From the NCBI GenBank assembly GCA_014529385.2, contig CM043949.1, forward strand, positions 110,079,977 to 110,143,976: a stretch of DNA of 64,000 nucleotides, written 5' to 3'. Under the pieces are notes generated by a model. It ran no database searches and had not been told where the DNA came from. It saw only the letters and a program-made list of their open reading frames with translations. Shown piece after piece: positions 12,712 to 22,926 of the stretch; the first letter of the stretch is position 1; the number at the start of each line of letters is the position of its first letter. A program made the translations under genes and the position numbers. Source of the DNA: Adiantum capillus-veneris (lineage: Eukaryota; Streptophyta; Polypodiopsida; Polypodiales; Pteridaceae).

Positions 12712-13163
12712 CATTAGGCAAAATTTGGACTCACAAAGGGGCCCTTTAAGGAGTTTGACTTTACCTCTCTCTACCAAAATGGGTGCATGGATAAATTTTT
12801 GCAAACAAACTCCAAAGTTGGCAGAGGTTTGACAGTTAGAATGTCCTCTTCAAGCTCTATCTACTGATATATAGCATGCCATGAGATTCCTCATATTTTA
12901 GAAGATTCTTTTTTTAATTCACCTATGATGTAACAACTCTATCGGAATCTAAGTGAATCAAAAACAGAATCTTCTAAAATATGAGGAATCTCATGGCATG
13001 CTATATATCAGTAGATAGAGCTTGAAGAGGACATTCTAACTGTCAAACATCCGCCAACTTTGGAGTTTGTTTGCAAAAATTTATCCATGCGTTCGTTTTG
13101 GTAGAGAGAGGTAAAGTCAAACTCCTTAAAGGGCCCCTTTGTGAGTCCAAATTTTGCCTAATG
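12712..13163. repeat. Near-perfect 211-bp inverted repeat with a 30-nt spacer
   Basis: The arms are 12712-12922 and 12953-13163. Outer ends are CATTAGGCA and its complement TGCCTAATG; inner ends are ATTCAC and GTGAAT. By eye I count about eight mismatches and no length difference, about 96% identity. Four of the mismatches cluster at about 12779-12784 and are all transitions. RNA read from either strand would fold into a 211-bp stem. I recognise no transposon terminal motif at the outer ends. Confidence 0.9.
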
Positions 13164-13781
13164 CTTCTTGATGCATGTCATTTGGAAGATTTACTTGAAA
13201 TGTTCTATGAATGTTGTTATATCTTTGCTTGTTAGTTGAAAACCTTGCATGTAGCTCGATTAATGTGATGATTAATTCCATGACCTGGGTGTTCTCACCT
13301 AAACATCTAAACAGCAGCTAAGTGCAGGCTTAGGTGCACCTCACCCATGGCCAAGCAAGTGCATGCTCCTTGTATTTCTACGGCAAGATGGTTATGCTCA
13401 TTAAAATCCATTTTGTTCCATTGTGTGCTTGGAGGCCATTGTCCTGATTAAAAAAATTGTGCAATATTAAGATAAATATATAGTGGCTAGGAGGTCCAAT
13501 TTTAATAGTTCAAGCATGGAAAAATCTTGTGGTGGCTATGGTGCAAGAGACAAAAGAATGCCTAGAATGAGCTGGTTGTTGAATAAATTTGAACAAGCAG
13601 ATGCCGGAGATCATTTGCCAAACTTTATGGTAATGGGCTTTTGGTTTTAGTAGAGCCACGCATGGATGCATGTTAGCTACCATGCAACCAATATTGATCT
13701 AAAACAACAAGGCAAGAAATCTTGGCTGCTATTGGTTTCTTAGTTTTAAATGAGCAATCAGAACATGGGGGGAGATAAGAG

Positions 13782-13784
<3 letters not shown>
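13164..13784. other. No gene recognised
   Basis: AT-rich sequence without a long frame or internal repeat. Confidence 0.4.

Positions 13785-13870
<86 letters not shown>
13785..13870. repeat. (GA)n microsatellite, 86 bp
   Basis: Pure GA tract. Confidence 0.98.
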
Positions 13871-13873
<3 letters not shown>

Positions 13874-14108
13874 TTCTTGTGCTATATCCTATTCATGTAG
13901 GCATGCATCATTTTTTATCAGTTTTTTCTCTAGCATTGATGAGGAGATAATTAATTGTGGGAGAGGAGAAATTCTACTAAATGTGCATATTACTAGGCAG
14001 GCCTTGTGATTTTATCACTTGTTAACCAAACATGCTTCTTTGTCTTTGTTTTTGCTTTGCATTTTGTGTCCACATCAAAGAGTGCACATTACACTTTCCA
14101 GGCCATTC

Positions 14109-14465
14109 ATCCTCTGGGCATCATGTTAGCACATTTCAACAAGAAGCATAATGCTTGTATTATTTGCTATCTAGCTCATCAATTCCAATCCCCACATTCC
14201 ATTTGCAATTGTGGCTTGGTCTCATATGCAATGTGTTCCTATTGTTGGATGTGGTTGGCCTTTGCATGAGGTGTTTTCTCAGCATGATCCTTTGGGAATC
14301 ATGTTACCACATTTCAACAAGAAGCATAATACTTGTGTTATTTTCAAGCTAGCTCATTGATTCCAATCCCCACAATCCATTTGCAATTGTGGCTTGGTCT
14401 CATATGCAATATGTTCCTATTTGTTGGATGTGGTTGGCCTCTGCATGAGGTGTTTTCTCAGCATG
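14109..14465. repeat. Tandem duplication, about 177-180 bp unit
   Basis: Copies 14109-14285 and 14286-14465 share TTCAACAAGAAGCATAAT, CAATTGTGGCTTGGTCTC and GAGGTGTTTTCTCAGCATG in the same order with few differences. It is noncoding. Confidence 0.85.
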
Positions 14466-15009
14466 AGATTCCTCCTTGAGTTTCTTGTTTTGATTCCCAC
14501 ATGCTTTGCAAAGAGAAACTTTTTAGCTCATAAGAGGCCATGGAAGGTTGGCCCATGGAATAGCATGTCCGGCTTTACGTACACCAGCCTGCAATATGCC
14601 AACACAGCGAGAAAACATCATCCCAGCTTGATAGATGATATTGCTCCCATCAAGTCAATTGTCGTCGCTTCTTGAAATGAAGGTTGTGACCTCACAAAGG
14701 TTGTGAGATCACAACCTTCTTGAAATGAAGCTTGTGACCTCGCAAAGCTTTTCAAATCACCTACTGCTTTGCATGAAATTGAAACGGCCAAAGGGGAAGG
14801 ACAATTTCCGATAGGGTCTAAGAAGCTGCTCATGATCATGAGGGATCAAAACCCTTTATTCCAAAGCTTAAACAAAAAAGCTCTAAGCAAGCTAAATAAA
14901 GATGTTGAGATAGCAAACCGTAGAGCTTCCCATGAGGAGTGGATGAAGCATCTTGAAGATGAAGTCGAGCTGCTAAACACTAAAAATACACTTAGGATCG
15001 TTGGGGCAT
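14466..15009 (+). other. Unrecognised; contains a 104-codon ORF
   Basis: The ORF 14769-15080 starts MHEIETAKGEGQ and contains a Lys/Glu-rich, coiled-coil-like middle. Its 3' end runs into the LTR of copia A. A short repeated GAAATGAAGSTTGTGACCTC segment (14676 and 14726) lies upstream. The function is unknown. Confidence 0.3.
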
Positions 15010-15234
15010 TTTTTTCCCTCATTAGGAGGTTTAGTGTGAACACACTTAGGACTGTTTGGAGCATCTTTTTCCCTCATTAGGAGGTTTTTTGCCCTATGCA
15101 TCGTATATATGTCTATCATTCTAGGACTAATTGACCTTTCTATATTGCACTAAGCAATATACTCTCTGTTGTGTGCCTTGAGCTTCTTATCTTCTCCAAG
15201 TTGTGTGTGTATCCCTGCAACTCTAATTCCAACA
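15010..15234 (+). mobile_element. 5' LTR of copia A (diverged)
   Basis: The 3' half matches the copia B LTR (18133-18359), including GTGTGAACACAC, CTCTNTTGTGTGCCTTGAGC and the end AATTCCAACA. An initiator tRNA-Met primer site (TTGGTATCAGAGCAGG) follows immediately at about 15236-15251. The left end is uncertain because a segment of about 60 bp with TTTCCCTCATTAGGAGG is duplicated at about 14980-15080. Confidence 0.7.
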
Positions 15235-15530
15235 ATTGGTATCAGAGCAGGTTGCATCCTCTTGAGCATATTTGTCAGCACTCGCCCCCTCATTTTCTCC
15301 GATTTGGGGGCTGAGCTTTGGTAACAGGTCCATTAATACTTGGGCTCATCGTGGTCTCCATTTCCACTATAGAGGCAATTTTTTCCTTTTGTGCACAATT
15401 TTTTTCAATGCAATTTTCTACAGAACAGGTCCCTTACAATTCTCTTTGAATTATGCTACATAGCACATGTTAGTCCTACTTTGTTTTTCCTCTTTTTGGG
15501 TAGTTTGCACAGCAGGTGCAGTCAATCGTC

Positions 15531-18132
15531 ATGGTTGACAACAACACAAATGTTTTCAAGATGTTTGTTGATGGGGATAACTCCCCAATGTGGATGACAC
15601 ATGTTCTTGTGTCAAAGGGAATTTGGAATGTTGTGCAGTGCACTGATATACGACTTCCTTCCATGGATACATGCTCTATTGAGGATGTTGCAGGTTCTGG
15701 TAGATCGGTTGCTACCAGATTTTTTTGCCTACGGATGAGCAGGCTTGTTGGGATGTTAGAGGTTTGCAAGCTCATGCATTGATTGCATTATCTGTGAAGT
15801 GCACTATTACTCCTCATATTCACTCAACAAGATTAGCAAAACAGGCTTGGGATATTCGGGGTTGATCTTTATGCAAGTTGCAATGAGGCTAAAATTGCAT
15901 TGTTTTGTAAAGATCTAGAATCAAATATTATGCAAGAGGAAGATGACATGGACACTTTTCTTGTTGGTATCGAGGATATTAATTAGAAAATCATTTCTAC
16001 AAGCAAACTCATTTTTGACAGTTCACTTGTGCAGATTGATCTTGATGCATTGTCAAATTCTTACTAGACTTTTGCTAGTACCTGGAGACTTATAACCCAA
16101 GGAACCCCCCAAGCTGTCAAGTTTGATGTATTATGCACATTGTTGTTGCAAGAGTCACTTTCAAGAAAAACAGGATTAAACACCATGTTCCTAATGCTTC
16201 TACTAGCAGCACCTCGTCTAGGAATTATGGTAAAAAGAGAAAAAAGAAGATGGGCTACCATTATTGCAAGGATAATGATTACTTGATAAAACAATGTCCT
16301 AAGCTGAATAAAAAAGAGGCCAAGAAGAAAGAGGCTTGATCCACTACAAGTACAAGTTTTGTAGAATCTTGTGGAAAATGAGATTGTGATGTTGATGTAG
16401 ATGAAGAGTGGGCATTTAGTGCACAATATACTTATGATCCTTTTGTCCATGATGCATGTATGTCAATTGCTACAGATTCACATGTGTGTACTTTGATAGT
16501 GGTGCTACATAGCACTTTACTTCACATCTTGTTTACCTCTCTCGAGCATGTCCCTCATGGGAATATGGTCACTTGTGCCAACAATGTCTCTTATTTGGTC
16601 AAGGGAGCTAGAAAGAGTGTGCTAACTTCTGCGGATAGAAATTCTTTCACACTTGTTGAAGCAATTTATGTCCTACAAATCAAAAACAACTTTTTGTTTG
16701 TATCTGCACTTGCAAGACTTGGCCTTGTTGTCGAATTTGTGGATGAGAAATGTATAGTTCATGATCTCAGTTTTGGTGATGAAATAGTTGCATTTGGCAT
16801 TTTGTACCATGGGTTGTATAAGGTCACTATTTATGACAAGTGTGGGCAAAAATTTTCAAATGCATTTGTGGATTTAAAGATTGTTTCAGATGCAAAAACT
16901 TCGGCAGGCATGTTGTGAGCATCTGAATTTTGCGAGTTTGCCGCTTTGCAAAAATCTAATATGGTTGCTTCTTTGCTGCCCCTTGAAGCACCTTCTAAGC
17001 ATGTTTGTGAAGGTTGTATTTTGGGTAAGTTGCAACATTCAAGGTTTCCAAAGGATGGTTCAATAAGGGCTACATGCAGGTTGCAACTTGTACATAGTGA
17101 TGTTTATGGGCGTATGCAAATTCCATCCTTATGCAATGAATTGTACTTTGTGACTTTCATTGATGACTACTCCAGGTATGCATGGCTGTATTTTCTTAAA
17201 TCTAAGGCCGAAGAGTTGATGTGCTTCAAGAAATTTTTTGCTATGGCTAAAAATGTCTCTAAATGTGCTATGGGTACCCTTTGTTCAGATCGACTGGGGG
17301 AGTATTTCTCATGAGTTTAATGCATTTTTGGCTAATTGTGGGATAAAACACCAATGTACAGTGCCATATACACCTCAACAAAATGGTGTTATTGAAAGGA
17401 AATACAGATTGCTCATGGAGAGGGCACGATGTATGGTCAAGAGTCAAGCTTTGCCACATTCATTTTGGATTGAGGCCATCATGTGTGCTACTTATGTATT
17501 TAACAGGTGTCCTACAAAATCTTTGCAATCTATGACTCCTTATGAAGCATGGTAGGATAAGAAGCCAAGTATTGATCACATGTGTATTTTTGGTTTTTTA
17601 GCTTATGCTTTGGTGCCAAAGACGCAGCGCAAAAATTTGGATGATAAGGCTGTTAAATGCATTTTTGTTGGTTACAGTACTGAAAGCAAAGGTTACAGTT
17701 TATAGCATCCGCAAAAAAAATTTATCTTGGTTTCACGAGATGTTGTGTTTGTGGAAGATTCTATTCAACCTTTGTTATCATGTACTAGAGATAATAATGT
17801 AAGCTCACAAGACATTTTTGACACTTTGTTGCCTCTTTTTAATGGTGAAAACTTGAATGTAAATTCCAATGAGGCACATGTACACCCTATGGGGGGTTTT
17901 GAAAATGTTACGGACCAACCTATTACTGATGCAAATGTACTTGTTGTACTTCATGTGGAAAGGACAGAGAATGAGGAGGCTAGAGGTGTGCCAAAATGGC
18001 TAGTGCATACTTTGCATGACAAACAAATGTATGCACCTATGTCTAGCCGTACTTGTTTAGGTTTTCACCATGCATTTTATGCATCATATTGTTATGCTTT
18101 GTCTATGTCTAGTTTATGTGATGAAAAGGAAC
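15531..18132 (+). pseudogene. Copia A gag-pol remnant
   Basis: The gag start reads MVDNNTNVFKMF, as in copia B and C. It is followed by broken frames of gag, a zinc knuckle that has lost its first Cys and its His (YHYCKDNDYLIKQC), a protease segment still showing YFDSGAT, the GAG-pre-integrase and integrase region (SDRLGEYFS, then TPQQNGVIERK), and the segment preceding reverse transcriptase (GYSTESKGYS). Frameshifts and stops are frequent. The element ends inside pol at about 18130, where the LTR of copia B begins, so the reverse transcriptase, RNase H and 3' LTR are missing here. It is the most decayed of the three family members. Confidence 0.8.
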
Positions 18133-18359
18133 TGTTACCATATACATGTGGTAGTGATGTGTGTGAACACACTAGGACCGCCGGGGCATTTTTTCCATCT
18201 TTAGGAGGTTTTTTTCCCCGAGCATTGTATATACGCCCATCACTCTAGGGCTATATATCTTTCCATTGCACACTAAGTAACAAACTCTCTATTGTGTGCC
18301 TTGAGCTTCCTTAGTCTTCTCCAAGATGTGTGCGTTTATCTGCAACCCTAATTCCAACA
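18133..18359 (+). mobile_element. 5' LTR of copia B (227 bp)
   Basis: It starts TGTTACCATATACATG and ends AATTCCAACA, the same length and termini as both LTRs of copia C. The primer site TTGGTATCAGAGCAGG follows at about 18361. It could instead be the 3' LTR of copia A shared by both elements, but copia A's own 5' LTR is clearly more diverged. Confidence 0.85.
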
Positions 18360-18723
18360 ATTGGTATCAGAGCAGGTTGCGTCCTCCTGGGCTTAGTTGC
18401 CAACTGCTCCAGTACACACGCCCGCTCACTTTCTCTGATTTCAGTGAGCTTTGGCGAGCGTTCACAGGTCGACAAATATTTCGGGTGGACTCGTAGAGCT
18501 CGATCTGCTCAGATTTTTTATTTAGGCTCATTTCCGCCTTCGTTTCCACTACAGGCAGTGCTGCACAAGCTATTTTGTCATTTTGTGCAAAGTTTCTGTC
18601 AGTGCTGTTTTTTGCATAACATGTGCCTTACAGTCTTTTACCGTTTTTGTTATACAACACGTGTTGTTCCCGCTCCGTTTCTCCTATTTTCGGGTAGTTT
18701 TCACATCAGATGCAGCATTTACC

Positions 18724-20690
18724 ATGGCTGACAACAAAAACACAGATGTGTTCAAGATGTTTGTTGTTGAGGACAGGTTGGATGGGGACAATTACCCTAT
18801 GTGGGCTTATATGATGCAACATGTTCTTGTGTCAAAGGGCATCTGGAATATTGTGCACGGCATTGATGTACGTCCTGATTCTGAGGATGTAGGCGATGTT
18901 GAGGATGTTGCAGGTCTTGCTGCAAGGATTGCTGCTGTTAGAGTTGTTTTGCCTACAACAGAACAAGCTCGTTGGGATGTTAAGGATGCGCAGGCTCATG
19001 CATTGATTGCGTTGTCTGTGAAGTGCACCATTGTTCCTCACATCCATTCAGCAAAATCTGCAAAACAGGCTTGGGATATTTTGGCTGGTCTTTATGCAAG
19101 TTGCAATGAGACTAAAATTGCTTTGCTACGTAAAGAGCTGGAGTCAAAGATTATGCATGAGGAGGATGATATGGACACTTTCCTTGCTAGACTTGGACTT
19201 GTAGTCAAATTTGTGGATGACAGATGTACAGTTCATGATCTCAGTTTTGGTGATGAAATTGTTGCATCTGGCCTTTTGTACCGTGGGCTATATAAGCTCA
19301 CTTTGTATGACAAGTGTGGACAAAATTTTGCAAATGCTGTTGCAGATTCAAGGGCTATTTCAGATGCAAAACTTTGGCATGCACGTTTTGGTCATCTCAA
19401 TTTTGTTAGTTTGCTGCGTTTGCAGAAATTTGATATGGTTGCTTCTTTGCCACCTCTTGAAGCACCTGTCAAAAATGTTTGTGAAGGCTGTATTTTGGGT
19501 AAGATGCAACGTTCTAAGTTTCCAAAGGATGGTTCAGCTCAAGCCACATGCAGGTTGCAGCTTGTGCATAGTGATGTTTGTGGGCCCATGCAAACTCCAT
19601 CCTTGGGAAATTACCTGTACTTCGCGACTTTCATTGGTGATTACTCCAGGCATGCATCGGTATTTGTGCTTAAAGCGAAGTCCGAAGTTTTTATGTGCTT
19701 CAAACAATTTCTGGCTATGGCTGAAAATGTCTTGAAATGTACTATGGGAACCCTCCGTTCCGATTGAGGGGGGGAGTATATGTCTCATGAATTTAATGCA
19801 TTTTTGGCTAGTAGTGGGATAAAACACCAATGTACAGTGCCTTATACACCTCATCAAAATGGTGTTGCTGAGAGGAAAAACAGGTCACTGACGGAAATGG
19901 CACGATGTATGGTCAAAAGTCAAGCTTTGCCACATTCTTTTTGGGTTAAGGCCATCATGTGTGCCACTTATGTACTAAATAGGTGTCCTACAAAAGCTTT
20001 GCAATCTATTACTCCTATGAATCATGGCATGATAGAAAGCCTTCTATTGAGCACATGCGTGTTTTTGGTTGTTTGGCATATGCTTTGGTGCCACAAACAT
20101 AGCGTAGAAAATTGGATGATAAGGCTGTCAAATGTATTTTTGTTGGTTATAGTGCTGAAAGCAAAGGTTACAGGTTGTATCATCCGCAAACAAAACGTAT
20201 TCTGGTTTCACGAGATGTAGTGTTTCTGGAAGATTCTGTTCAGCCCTTGTTGTCATGTACTAGAGACAATAATGTAAGCTCGCATGACATTTATGACACT
20301 TTGTTGCCTCTTTTCAGTGGTGGAAATACGAATGTAAGTTCCAATGAGGCAAATGTACTGCCTATGGGGGTTTCTGAAAATGTTATAGATCAGCCTATTA
20401 CTGATGCAGATATACATGATGTACTTGATGAGGAAAGGGTTGAAAATGAGCAGGCTAGAGGTATGCCAAAATGGCTGGTGCACACTTTGCGTGACAGTAA
20501 ATTGGATGCACCTTTGTCTAGTCGTACTCATTCAGGCTCTCGCCATGCATCTTATGCATTAGATTGTTATGATTTGGCTGTGTCTAGCTTACATGATGTT
20601 GAGGAGCTTCTGTCTTTTGATGAAGCACAAAATTCAGAAAATTGGATGGCTGCCATGCAATCAAAATATGATGCACTTATAGAAAATGAC
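18724..20690 (+). pseudogene. Copia B gag-pol, internally deleted and truncated by the CACTA insertion
   Basis: Gag begins at the ATG at 18724 (MADNKNTDVFKMF). At 19183-19190 (CTTGCTAG) the frame jumps from gag (MDTFLA) to the GAG-pre-integrase region (ARLGLVVKF), missing 838 bp that copia C retains: the rest of gag, the zinc knuckle and the protease. Integrase follows with its Cys-rich zinc motif (CEGCILGK), and then a TGA at 19765-19767 replaces a codon of the SDPGGEY motif. After frameshifts the frame runs to the start of the reverse transcriptase (ENDT), where the CACTA element is inserted. It is not functional. Confidence 0.85.
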
Positions 20691-20693
20691 ACA

Positions 20694-20705
20694 CACTACA
20701 AGAGG
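20694..20705 (+). repeat. CACTA terminal inverted repeat, left
   Basis: CACTACAAGAGG, the exact inverse of 28677-28688. Identity stops at the next base. Confidence 0.95.
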
Positions 20706-20779
20706 TTGTGTGCTCTTGTGACGCTGTTAGCAACAAAAATACACTGGGTTTTTATAACCCCCGACGTCCCTACAACCAT

Positions 20780-20906
20780 CGCTATATGCGTCGCTATATA
20801 GAGACGCTCATAGCGACGGTCATAGCGATGTTTACACAGAAGTCTATAGCGACGCTCATAGCGATGCTACAGAGCCATAAATAGCGACGGTTATAGCGAC
20901 GCCCGA
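20780..20906. repeat. CACTA subterminal repeats, left
   Basis: At least seven copies of TAGCGACG or CGTCGCTA and near variants lie in both orientations. In En/Spm such repeats are binding sites for the TNPA protein. The matching cluster on the right side is at 28562-28672. Confidence 0.85.
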
Positions 20907-21282
20907 GAGAATTTTTTTTTGGTGACAAGGCATTGAATGCCCTGCCACCCATCAACCATATTGTACTTGATTCACTTTTTAAAAAAAGTGCAAGGGTAGA
21001 TAATAGACCCAAAATAGTCACCCACAAGACGCATTGTTTGCAAAATTGACAAGCGTAAAATTGACAATTGTACACATCATAGGCAAAATGAATTGATTGG
21101 CAAATGTAATAATGACAATTGTACAACATCATAGGCATAAAGAATTGATTGGCAAAATGAACTGCGGTGACAAATGTAATAATATACATGGTTCAAAAAG
21201 ACGTATAAAATCCGTCTCATGATACATAAGCTATGAGAAACCCTAAACTAATGCTATCTAGCTACGGCTAAACTGACGTCAT
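20907..21282. other. CACTA noncoding DNA downstream of the TNPA-like gene
   Basis: It contains a short direct repeat: AATTGATTGGCAAA and GACAATTGTACA(A)CATCATAGGCA occur twice at about 21063-21160. There is no coding sequence. It probably holds the 3' end and polyadenylation signals of the TNPA-like gene. Confidence 0.5.
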
Positions 21283-22588
21283 CTAGTCAGACGTCTCATC
21301 GCGTCCAAGCGCCGTATCTGTCGGATTCTGCAAAAAAAGACAATAAGACAGCTTTCAGTAAGTATAAACATATAAGGACATTTATAAACAATACAAAAAA
21401 TAGAAAAGAGTAAACCCTAATACTAACCATGCCGCCGCGAGAACTGAGAATGTCCATCAGGGCATTTAAGCCCTTCCTGCCTGCGTACTCGCGCTCGTAC
21501 GGTGTGGGATCACGTCCTGTCATCGACCACTGTCAAAAAATTCAAAGAATTCATTATGTTAGAATTAAAAAACTCATAAACCCTAAACTATCGAACATAA
21601 AGAGCAATGCGAAAACACTTACAAAATCGGCCTCAAATGATGCCTATCCACCGCTCCCCAAGTGGTGCGAGCTCCCTGCCTCTACTCGCGCTCTGGCTGC
21701 ATCCTTTTGTTGCTTCCACTTGTCGGGATTCTCGCGCGCTGCTTTCTTCGCATTCTTCCAATCTTCTTTGGCGAGCCAATCTAGCCTGTTCCACCCATGC
21801 TTGATTGCTTTTTGCACTTTGGAACGCTTGTGTTTGCAATATTCGCGCATTCGAATCTTCATCAGGTCTTCATTGAAGCGCTGATCCGGTGTTGGAACGG
21901 GAAACTCATCATGAAGTATGCTGATGACTCTATCTTTTAAATCACTTGGTACTTCACTCCATTTGTTTAGTATGTAGTGTCTAAACAGCTGAGAGCAAAG
22001 ACCACGCATGCGCGAGATCACCTTCTTGCCATCATCATCCATGATGATGCCGTCGCTGAAGTCGACGGAGTAAGGCAAGCCCTCTGGCCGGTGACGCGTG
22101 AACCTAGGTGTCCCAGCAGGGGTCTCTAGCGGCGTGTCGATGGGGGTACGGACCTCAGGTGTCTCCACCGGCGTCTGGGCCCCGAAGCGAGGAGTGTCGA
22201 GTGGGGTGGCTCCTGGCGGAGTAGGTAGAGGTGTGTAGCTGCTAGGAACAATCAGCCGCGCAAAACCTGGCGTAGATGGCGATGCTGTGGCTGGTGTGGG
22301 GGCGGGCAAAGAAGGGGAGGGTAAAGAGCCTCTTCGAACAGGCGGTGTGGAGGCATCGGCGGCGGAATCCCCACAACAACCGCCACCGCCACCACTAGAG
22401 CGCCGGTGTCTAGACGAGTGTGAAGCTCGTCTCATCGACTCCGAAGCTTCGGAGCGCGCTGAATGCTCCGAAATAGAGGGAGATGCGGATGGAGTAGGAA
22501 CGCGCAATGATGCGCCAGAGCGATGACGCTCCACGTACCACTGTCTCTGCTGCGGTGACAAAGAAGAAAGAAACTCCTCATCATCCAT
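21283..22588 (-). pseudogene. TNPA-like protein of the CACTA element (Transposase_24 / Ptta family), one nonsense codon
   Basis: Three exons on the minus strand fit GT-AG rules and keep frame: 22588-21623, 21529-21428 and 21327-21283. A CAG just before the ATG suggests an upstream intron in the leader. The product would be about 370 residues. It starts MDDEEFLSSLSPQQRQW, has a Ser/Pro/Thr-rich low-complexity region, and then the conserved domain with KWSEVPSDLKDRVISILHDEF, a K/R-rich segment (EYCKHKRSKVQKAIKHGW) and EDWKNAKK. This matches the plant Ptta/En/Spm transposase domain (PF03004), the DNA-binding partner that recognises subterminal repeats. A TAG at 21646-21644 interrupts the conserved SGG-ASFEADF segment just before intron 1; beyond it the frame continues with WSMTGRDPTPYEREY. 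It was probably intact until recently. Confidence 0.85.
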
Positions 22589-22926
22589 ACCTGCATTAAA
22601 CACACGAATATTTAAACTTAATATTGAATGAATAGAGTAGACATGAATGACGCAAAGACCATTAAATACAATGACGTAATGACGCATATAAATACAATGA
22701 CGCAATGAATTGAGTGATAGAAGAGGCAAGTCGAAAACTCAGAATTTTCAATCAAAAGATATGAGCGCGAGTAGAAAAGAGCGTTATACACCATGGAAGG
22801 TACTTAGAGAGCCAGAGCTTTTACAACACGGAGCAAAATTGTTCAAATACAATATTTGTGGCTTTAAGAGATCTCTCTCTCATCCTCGCATAACTCAACA
22901 TAACTTCCTATATCTATATAGAGCTC

